Below, one piece after another: positions 56,961 to 64,000 of a DNA stretch of 64,000 bases (position 1 is its first letter; every line of letters starts with the position of its first letter). This stretch comes from Canna indica (taxonomy: Eukaryota > Streptophyta > Magnoliopsida > Zingiberales > Cannaceae). The notes below the pieces were generated by a model. That model saw nothing but the letters and a program-made list of their open reading frames with translations. It searched no databases and was not told the DNA's origin. The position numbers and the translations under genes are program-made. Location: positions 94,761,501 through 94,825,500 of the forward strand of contig CP136890.1 in NCBI GenBank assembly GCA_034359265.1, read 5' to 3'.

Positions 56961-57289
56961 AATGTAAAGAGAATAGATCATGATGTATTATTCAGTTAAA
57001 AGAAATCTAAAGCATAACATGAAATATTTGATATAAAAATTAAATAACATGTAAAATAGATAAAAAGAGTGACATGAAATAACATGATAGATCAAAAGAA
57101 TAAATATCATGATGTATTACTCAGGTAAAAGAAATCAAAAGCATAACATGAAACATTTGATATAAAAATTAAAAATTTATACTAACTTGAGTTTGTTTCA
57201 CCGGAGAAAAAGAACGAGAAGGAAAGTAATTTGATTTCACCATCCGGGAAAAATTTTGATCGGCTGATGGTTCGACGAAACAAGAGCAA

Positions 57290-57560
57290 GATCTCGGTCG
57301 GCTGCTGGTTCGACGAGATGAAGAAGAAAGAAGCAGCAACAGACGGCTGCTGATTCGACGAGAGAAAAAATCGGAGGCTGTTGGTTCGACGAGATGAAGA
57401 AGAAAGAAGCAGCAGCAGGCAGCTGCTGATTCGACGAGAGAAAAAATCGGAGGGATGAAGAAAGAAGCAGCAGGCGGCTGCTGGTTGCTGCTGGTTCGAC
57501 GAGATGAGAGGAAGAAGTCGGCGGGAGGAAGAAGAAACGAGAGAGAAGAAATAGGCGGGA
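57290..57560. repeat. Tandem repeat in the 5' region of CACTA D
   Basis: About three units of roughly 80 bp contain GGTTCGACGAGATGAAGAAG, AAGAAGCAGCA and GCTGCTGATTCGACGAGAG. The open frame 57455-57664 follows from the repeat and has no known domain. Confidence 0.75.
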
Positions 57561-57769
57561 GGAAGAAAAAATCGGAGGGAAAAATAAAAATGAGAGAGTA
57601 TATGCGAAATTTATATACGAAATTTATTATTAAAAAATTAAAAAAAACTGTAGCAGCAGCTTAAAAAATATATATATATATTTTTTTCGTACAGTTCTGC
57701 AGCTGAAAAGAAATTTCAGCTGCATACCGTACGATTCGTACGCTCACAGGTTGAAATTTTCAACCCGTG

Positions 57770-58053
57770 AGGCGATGCTTCGACGACCGCGCGGGCGTCA
57801 AAACATTTCGACGCCAGATGCGACGAAACTCTGGCGTCGAAATATTTCGACGCCAGCGTTTCGACGCTGCCATTTCGACGAAAAAAATGCTATTTTTTCG
57901 GCAGCGTCAAAATATTTGCTTTTTACATATCGACGTCTATATTAGACGTCGATATTTATAAACTTTTGTTCCCATTCGCCCTTAGACATTTCGACGCTTC
58001 TTTAGACGTCAAAAATTAATTAAACGTCATTATTTCGAGATTTTCTTGTTGTG
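57770..58053. repeat. 5' subterminal repeats of CACTA D
   Basis: Repeated ATTTCGACGCC / GGCGTCGAAATA units in both directions approach the terminus TTGTTGTG. Confidence 0.8.
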
Positions 58054-58201
58054 AGCTAAGTTGAGACGACGCATGACGATTTAGTAGATGGTACAAACGG
58101 AAGTAAAAAATTATGCATTTACAGACGAAATTTAAAAACGCGAGTAGAACGTAAAATTTCTGCAAACTTTGTGATTTTTTAGTCTATTATTCAAATAATA
58201 A

Positions 58202-58625
58202 ATTAAAATTTATATCTAATCTTATTCTTTTATCTCATGATCAAACAAACAATTCCTAATAATAGGAGAGACAAAAAGATAATGTCAAAACCTAATAATT
58301 AGAGAGAGAGAGAGATAATGTCGTTCTCATCTTTTCTCACCGTTGGTGGCAACATGTTGTATGTTGCATAAAAATTTAGGATAAAATTCGAATTCTAATA
58401 TGATCATTTATTATGACTTTTTATCTTTATTTAAGAAAAAGAAGAAGAAGAAGAAGAAGAAGATAATATCGTTCCATTTAAAGCAAAATTTTACCATATT
58501 TGATCCATCGATTATAAGAGTGGAGATTGAACTGAACTCTCATTTGGTGGCCGACATCAAATTATATATATACTTCAAAACATATATCCACACACACAAG
58601 TGACTAAATTCAACACAATTATCCA
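58202..58625. other. AT-rich intergenic DNA
   Basis: No gene is seen. Includes a GA tract at about 58302-58312 and a GAA repeat at about 58437-58462. Confidence 0.4.
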
Positions 58626-58634
58626 TTTAATTTT

Positions 58635-58855
58635 GGGTAAATTACATTGATCTTCCTCGAGGTTTAGTGAAATTACACTAACCTCCATTCTATTTGTAAT
58701 TTTATCTTGTAACTCTCCCTCCCTCGAGTTTTATAAAAGATTACACAAATCTCTCCTAAAAAGATTACTCAGGAGAGGTGATTATAATCTGGACAAATAG
58801 AGGGATGGTCAATATAATTTCACTAAATCTCAAGGGAGATAAGTGTAATTTAACT
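58635..58855. mobile_element. Mutator-like MITE, 9-bp TSD (relative of 16412)
   Basis: It begins GGGTAAATTACATTGA and ends AAGTGTAATTTAACT, with flanking 9-bp repeats TTTAATTTT (58626-58634, 58856-58864). The GAGGTTTAGTGAAATTACAC and TTTCACTAAATCTCAAGGGA phrases match the element in the FLZ intron. This copy is 221 bp and lacks that element's internal repeats. Confidence 0.8.
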
Positions 58856-58864
58856 TTTAATTTT

Positions 58865-59570
58865 TATTTTCCACATGCACTGCTATAATAAAAATGAATG
58901 GCTTTGTGTGTATGGAATACATTATGAATAGGTGGAAAGGCTTTTTAGACCGTTCTTGGCTCCTTTAGCCATCAAAATTATATATTTTTACAGGGTTGAG
59001 GTTACAAAATGCATGATGATGTGAAAAGCACTTGTAATTCTGTATGTTATAGTCTTAGTTGTGTAAACATTGTTGATGATTTTAATAAAAGCTTGAAGGT
59101 TAAATGCCCTCTAGGTCCTTCTACCCATCAAATGAGCACAAAGCCACGAAGTGACCTTTTTGTCGGAACTAATTATTGAAAAAAAAATTACAAGATATAT
59201 CAAACTGAGTACATTGATCAAATCTTATTAATTAATTAAATATGAGTCATTTCAAATATAAAAAAATTAAATATGAGACCGGTAAATTTATTAAATAGGT
59301 TATTCAATCCAATTAATCAAAATAAAAGTCAATTATGAGTAAGATGTCAACATTTGTATGTTTTTTAGACATTTAAGATTCAAACCTCATTATACACTAT
59401 TTTTGTTTTAAAAAAACTAAAATAAAATAGAACAAAACTAAAATTAATCGGCACAAATATATTTAACTAACAATTAGCTTTTGAAATCAAAATATTTTAT
59501 CGATAAAATAAATAAACTAATGATGAACTATATGCAACGATGAAAATACAACTAAAAAACTAAGGGAACG
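58865..59570. other. AT-rich intergenic DNA
   Basis: No gene, RNA gene or transposon boundary recognised. Confidence 0.4.
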
Positions 59571-59573
59571 TTT

Positions 59574-60146
59574 GGTGCAATGTAATATATCCATATTATC
59601 GAGAATCCTGATTTAAATTATCTGGACCCACTACATTGACATATTTGGTTGGACCAAATTACCAGCAAACCATGTTGCCTTTGTAATCTATATTCCCACC
59701 AAACTAGAAAGGTAGATTGCTCACATGAAAGATGTCTAACTATATTATCAATGAAGCGAGGATCCTTATTTTCTATTTTTTAACAAAAATATCGTTCATC
59801 TCGGTCTCCCCTCTTTTTTTCTGCCGCAATCCCTTTCTCCTCTTCTTCTTCATCCCCATCTCTTCCGCATCAATCCTCGTCTCCTCTTCTTCTTCAACCT
59901 CATCTCCTCTCAGATCTAGCTCCCCCTTCTCCTTCGCCCTCGTCACACTTCATTATCTCCCTCTCGGCAACGATCTCTCGAGTTATAGTTACTTAATTTT
60001 ATTTGGAGGATATTTTAGTAAAAAAATACTATTTTCTCAATAATCTTATTACTATACCAAACATGACAATATGAATAACTAGTAAGATTACCTACACGTA
60101 ATATAGATTGTCTGGTAATCTATTTGGCAATGCACCAAACGCCACC
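59574..60146. mobile_element. PIF/Harbinger-like MITE (TSD TAA)
   Basis: The ends GGGAACGTTTGGTGCAATG and (reverse complement of the right end) GGTGGCGTTTGGTGCATTG form a good inverted repeat. TAA flanks both sides (59571-59573, 60147-60149). The middle (about 59800-59960) is a pyrimidine-rich, GC-richer stretch unlike the rest and may be captured 5'UTR-type host sequence. The open frame there is low-complexity Ser/Phe. Confidence 0.75.
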
Positions 60147-60167
60147 TAAAAGTATTCATACCTAAGA

Positions 60168-62639
60168 TAAAGGTGTCAATGAGCGGGGTTCAGGTCCGCC
60201 CATGGGCTGTAGAGACTCAACCCAAAAAATTTAGGGCTGGGTCAGGCACGGCATGCCAATGCCCATGGAACTGTTGGGATGGGAAGAAGAAGCACGACGA
60301 AAAAAGTGATTTAAAAAAAATACAAATTATCCCAAAATCAGCGATCAACTTTAGAAATCTTTAACGAATTCAATGTACGAGTAGAAGGGGACAATATACC
60401 TTATATCGTGAATGGTAAGACTGCTCCTATCCCCGTTTCAAGACGTCCAAGCGTACATCCTCCAAGGAAGGTCCACACCAAACGTCTCGCAACCAAGGGA
60501 TAACGAACACCAAGACCCGTTGTGGCTCAATGGAGAGGGAAACTTAACCCCCGAAATGCACCAAGGTGAAGCTGATCCTTCCACCAAGAACCGAGCACCA
60601 AAAAGAACGAAGAGGGGATGAGAAAATCACAGAACGAGGAGGAAGATGGAGGAATACCTCGCTGTCCTCCTTGGACTCATTTAAGAAGATAAAGGAGATG
60701 ACACACCCAAGAGGAAGAGACCTCCAAATCGGCTTCACAAACTCGAGAAGGAGGAGCTTGATGGCCGACCACCCATGGAGATCAAGAGGAGCTTTTTGGA
60801 GTCTTACTCTTCAATAAACTTCTCAAGAATCCAAGCATTTTCTTCTCTCCAATATCTCTAACTAATTTGCTTAACCTCTCTCAAAGGAGGTTAGACCATC
60901 TATTTATAAGGGGAGTAGTGGCCCTTATGGTGGACCGCCCCCCCTTTTAAATCCTCTCATCGGAATTTAAAATTCTGAGATTTGCCTCCAAAATAATAAT
61001 TTATATTTAATAAATTTATAATTAATTAGAAATTAATTAAATCTAACTAAATATAAACTTTAATTTATCTCTATAAATTAAATTCTTATTTATTAGGATT
61101 TACCATGTGTCAATCCCTACAATTTAGGGATGTCCTACAAATTAGGGTTACCGAGGAACTCCTTCCTCGCATATTCGTTCCTATAAGAAATATCTTTCCT
61201 ATCATGTCCGTAAACGAGATCCGTGATCATGTTGCAGCATGTCCATGCTAGTAGACATATAGTGCCGCATTCAGACTTTATCTCATAAGGTCCGTTACGA
61301 GATTAGCCTATTGTGTGTGACCCATTGGACCCCACACTAAGCCAGTGGTGAGTTATGCATAACGGAGAGTCGGATTCGATAGAACGACTTCTATTCAAAT
61401 CTTACGAGCCACCACTAAATCCCTTCAGTGTGGTCATGAGAAACTCCACTCACAAGTCAAGATTGATGTCTAGCAACGAGTCATGACTACCCGGATAGTG
61501 TGAGGTTCAATCTACAGGGATCGAACGCCCTTCGGTGATTAGTTACCAAGCAACTAAGTTCCTCGGTTGCAACGTCCCGAAGTCGGCTAGGGTATGGAAG
61601 AATTGTCAAACACTAATACTGATTCATATGTATTCCACCCGCCAAGATGTCGTCTCAATAATGAAACGTCAGAAACATCTTCCTGACTTTCATGTCTACT
61701 ATGGTCAGAGATTCCCGAGTCGACACTTGCATGGATGCATAGGACATTATATTCTCTCACTAGAAGTAATCGATTCCATGTTGGTTGCTCACTTACCTCT
61801 ATTAATGTTTCCTCATGCCCAGTAATACTCGGCACATGACGTTGAGGGCCATGTAGGGATAGAACCAAAAGCAATGGATCATCACTCACAAAGTAATCAT
61901 GAAAACCTCATGTTCAAGGACTGCTTGCACCTACTATCACCCTAGGAACATCCTATTGACACTTATGTAAGGATTTCATTTTGTGTTCCTCGTGCATGTC
62001 CGTTCAGTGAACTCATTCCCTAATGAGCACCTGCATTTGTACATTAATGACAGCTCATAGGTAACTGTGAGATCAATTACTTCTTATCGTATAAGGCATG
62101 TACCAAGCACACCAGTCTATCCGGAATCATCAATCCTCTAATTGGTGATCCTACGACTGGAAATATTAAGAACATAGACATCTAAATTCCAAATCTCACT
62201 GGCATGATCTCATAATGGTCTTGGAATCAATTGTCCATGTTCATGGGGTTCATCACAATCTAATATATACAAAATATAGATGTAGCATATGATGAAAACT
62301 TGCCTCATATTATTCATTAATCAAAAATAATTTTCTACACATCAACATATGATTGGCTCAATGACACTATTTCTTTCAGGAACAAGTCGGGCTCATCCCT
62401 TGGGCACGCGCGACACAGCACGCATGTCAATGTTATTGGAAAGGCGCACCGTTGTACGACCGCACTCAATGCCCAGCCTGTGTTGGGCGTTCATTTGGGC
62501 CAAGCTGAGCTTGAAGGGGGGCGGGTCATGTGTCATGCTGGGCCGCCCCTTCAAGAGCCGGCCCAACAAGCATTAACCGTCAGGCCAATGGTCCAAACTT
62601 GGGGTGGGCATGAGCGCGATCAATTACCATCTTTAATTA
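60168..62639. mobile_element. hAT-like element split by a solo LTR
   Basis: The left end TAAAGGTGTCAATGAGCGG and the right end (reverse complement TAAAGATGGTAATTGATCG, with four extra bases ATTA outside) are alike. The flanking 8-mers are ACCTAAGA (60160-60167) and ACTTAAGA (62640-62647), one mismatch. The arms are GC-rich with GGGCCGGCCC-type phrases, as in hAT-related MITEs. Without the LTR it is about 360 bp. Confidence 0.55.
60272..62378 (-). mobile_element. Solo LTR, 2.1 kb, 5-bp TSD
   Basis: The + strand begins TGTTGGGATG and ends ATTTCTTTCA, with the 5-bp repeat GGAAC on both sides (60267-60271, 62379-62383). TG...CA ends and a 5-bp duplication without internal domains indicate an LTR left after LTR-LTR recombination. 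The minus strand has a TATA box (CTTATAAATAGATGG, about 60896-60910), so the LTR is probably in minus orientation. Small frames inside (for example 61889-61587 on -) show no domain. The lineage is not identified. Confidence 0.75.
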
Positions 62640-62647
62640 ACTTAAGA

Positions 62648-64000
62648 TAAGAGGACACAATTTTAGCATATCCCAACCCTCGGATATCAACATATCATGC
62701 ATTTAAAATTGATCAAGTTGTGTTAGCTTTTGCCGATCCTAACACTTGCAACGGAAGAAAAATGAAAGAATAATTCAGAAAATGATTGGCTCTGTCATTC
62801 TGGTGGCAAGTGGCAAGTGGCAAGTGGAAAGTGACCTACTATTATGTATGTATGTGCCCAACAAAATGATAGAGGCAACACCTCACTAAGCAAATCAACA
62901 TAAGCACGTAGTACCAGAAAACTCCACCCTCATGCCCATCACATCATCTCAATGTGGACATGCCAAGCTAGCTAGCCTCCATCTAAATTGGACCATGCTT
63001 GCATTCCCTGATATGCCATGATTAAGTGGACAACCCACTGATTGCTGCTGCTAGATTTCATGCTTTATTCACAGAATGCTTTCGACTAAATTAATTATAG
63101 TGCCTTGAAAGCTATATCAAGCTATGCTTATCTAGTCTTTAAAAATTTACAAAGGGGAGGTTTGTATTGGCTTATGCTTGAATCATGTCATTACCATCAC
63201 AACCTTATTTGGAGCACATATACCACTTGAGTCTTTAGTGGTCGAACTTTCCACTATGGATTCTTGATCAATTTGGGGAGGGCATATAATGTGGGAATAG
63301 ATCCATGCGATGCATCATACTCTTTTTCAAAAGGGAGTGTGTGAATCAACCAATGACACATCAATTTAATTAGTTATCCTGGTTAATTAATTAATTCAAG
63401 CATGTTTTCCTTTTCTATGGATATGTTATTTAAGTCTCATGCTCATCTTTGGCATTGTATTCTTGCGTAACTGTCAAGCAATTACGACGAGATGTTCAAA
63501 TTAGATGATTTTGTTTGTAAAATAATTGGCCGTAATTTTTTTTTTTCAAAGATAATGAATTTATTTTTAGAATGAGAATTAAGAGTACAAGTACAGGACA
63601 GAATAAACACTCAGATCTCTAGATAATTTATAAGATGTTGCCACCAACTATGTTAATCATAATTGACAATCAACCATAAACTTATTCACCTTCTAATATA
63701 ATAGATGAATTTTCTTGCTAAATTATAATTAACTAGTTTGTTGTATGTTAAATTTGTCGATTAGGACATAAGCATCGTATTTTTGACAACGATACACAAT
63801 TATGTTGTGCACGAATCAAGTAAGATGGATGGTTTAAAAATCACAAGAATATAGATTTTTTTATAGCAAAAATATTGTATACTAGGGTTTGAATCTTATA
63901 TCTCTAAAAAATATATAGGATGTTGTCATCAACTGTGCTACTCATAGTTGGCCAAAAGAATATAAATTTTGATCGACTTAATAAATAAGTGTTTATTAGA
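62648..64000. other. Intergenic, nothing coding
   Basis: A heptamer GGCAAGT is repeated three times at about 62804-62827. A diverged direct repeat (AGATGTTGCCACCAACTATG near 63632 and GGATGTTGTCATCAACTGTG near 63911) marks a dispersed repeat family. No gene is visible. Confidence 0.5.

Larger units (their letters stand above)
49905..58053 (-). mobile_element. CACTA element D, full length
   Basis: 8,149 bp with ends CACTACAA and TTGTTGTG and target duplications AGC (49902-49904, 58054-58056). The subterminal repeats are of a different kind from A-C: GACGCC / GGCGTC with AATATTTAAA at 49930-50312, and TTTCGACGCC-type at 57775-58030. In minus orientation come a tandem repeat, a long hairpin, the transposase (55940-52533) and the second gene (about 52440-50845). 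The interior also holds a large TAA microsatellite. It sits inside the right repeat of a Mutator-like element and matches the undisturbed left repeat exactly at the break. Confidence 0.9.
48892..58192. mobile_element. Mutator-like (Pack-MULE-type) element, split by CACTA D
   Basis: The left terminal inverted repeat is 48892-49217 (about 326 bp). The right one is 49722-49904 continued at 58054-58192. Both begin GATAATAGACTAAAAAAT-like at the outer end, and both contain AGAAATTTTACGTTCTAC and CATATGGGGAGG at the inner end. The flanks are perfect 9-bp repeats AAATAATAA (48883-48891 and 58193-58201), the Mutator size. Without D it is about 1.15 kb, of which 504 bp (49218-49721) is captured gene sequence. 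It has no transposase. Confidence 0.88.

Noticed and set aside
60412..60817. Basic/charged frames on + inside the solo LTR.
   Set aside because: Short, without domains, antisense to the inferred LTR direction and within non-coding LTR sequence.
60272..62347. An LTR ending at ATCAACA (62347).
   Set aside because: No 5-bp duplication fits that edge; extending to TTTCA at 62378 gives a perfect GGAAC pair.

Overview
The window is nuclear DNA of a flowering plant. The evidence is plant-only gene families (an FCS-like zinc finger protein and a CW/methyl-CpG-binding-domain protein), GT-AG introns, very AT-rich intergenic DNA and dense nested transposons. The strongly GC-rich first exon of the zinc-finger gene in an otherwise AT-rich sequence is the pattern often seen in monocots, but I cannot name the species.

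Only 13.4-28.4 kb carries ordinary host genes. There are three: an FLZ (DUF581) zinc-finger gene on + (CDS 13693-16979, two exons, a MITE in its intron); a ChaC-type gamma-glutamylcyclotransferase gene on + (CDS 19400-20892, eight coding exons plus a 5'UTR intron); and a CW zinc finger plus MBD gene on - (CDS 24373-21514, four coding exons, probably a far-upstream 5'UTR exon near 28.2 kb). The last two converge tail to tail. The MBD gene is unusual in carrying three different in-frame repeat arrays. The proposed long 5' intron of the MBD gene holds a duplicated block with LINE zinc-binding (zf-RVT-like) fragments.

Everything else is mobile DNA in nested layers. From 1 to 6604, a CACTA element (A, right end 2262) interrupts the transposase gene of a second CACTA element of the same family (B, end 6604). 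From 31468 to 36773 is a young Ty1-copia element with 379-bp LTRs that differ at two sites, a 5-bp target duplication and two nonsense codons. From 37301 to 45685 is an old, decayed copia derivative with about 0.5-kb LTRs. It hosts a third member of the A/B CACTA family (C, 37848-40988, duplication ATT), which is internally deleted and fuses transposase and second-gene remnants. From 48892 to 58192 is a Mutator-like element with about 326-bp terminal inverted repeats and a 9-bp duplication. It has captured a papain-type (SAG12-like) protease fragment, and its right repeat is split by an 8.1-kb CACTA element of a different family (D, 49905-58053, duplication AGC). From 60168 to about 62639, a hAT-like element is split by a 2.1-kb solo LTR (duplication GGAAC). 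Smaller MITEs of hAT, PIF/Harbinger and Mutator type, most with target duplications, lie at 6.9, 7.9, 11.2, 16.4, 29.0, 58.6 and 59.6 kb.

The CACTA elements each show the same plan, read from their 5' end: subterminal repeats, GC-rich hairpins or short tandem repeats, a long hairpin, the tnp2-type transposase, the second (Transposase_24-type) gene, subterminal repeats. No element here looks able to move itself: each transposase or polyprotein carries stops, frameshifts or deletions, and most of the stops look like C-to-T (G-to-A) changes.
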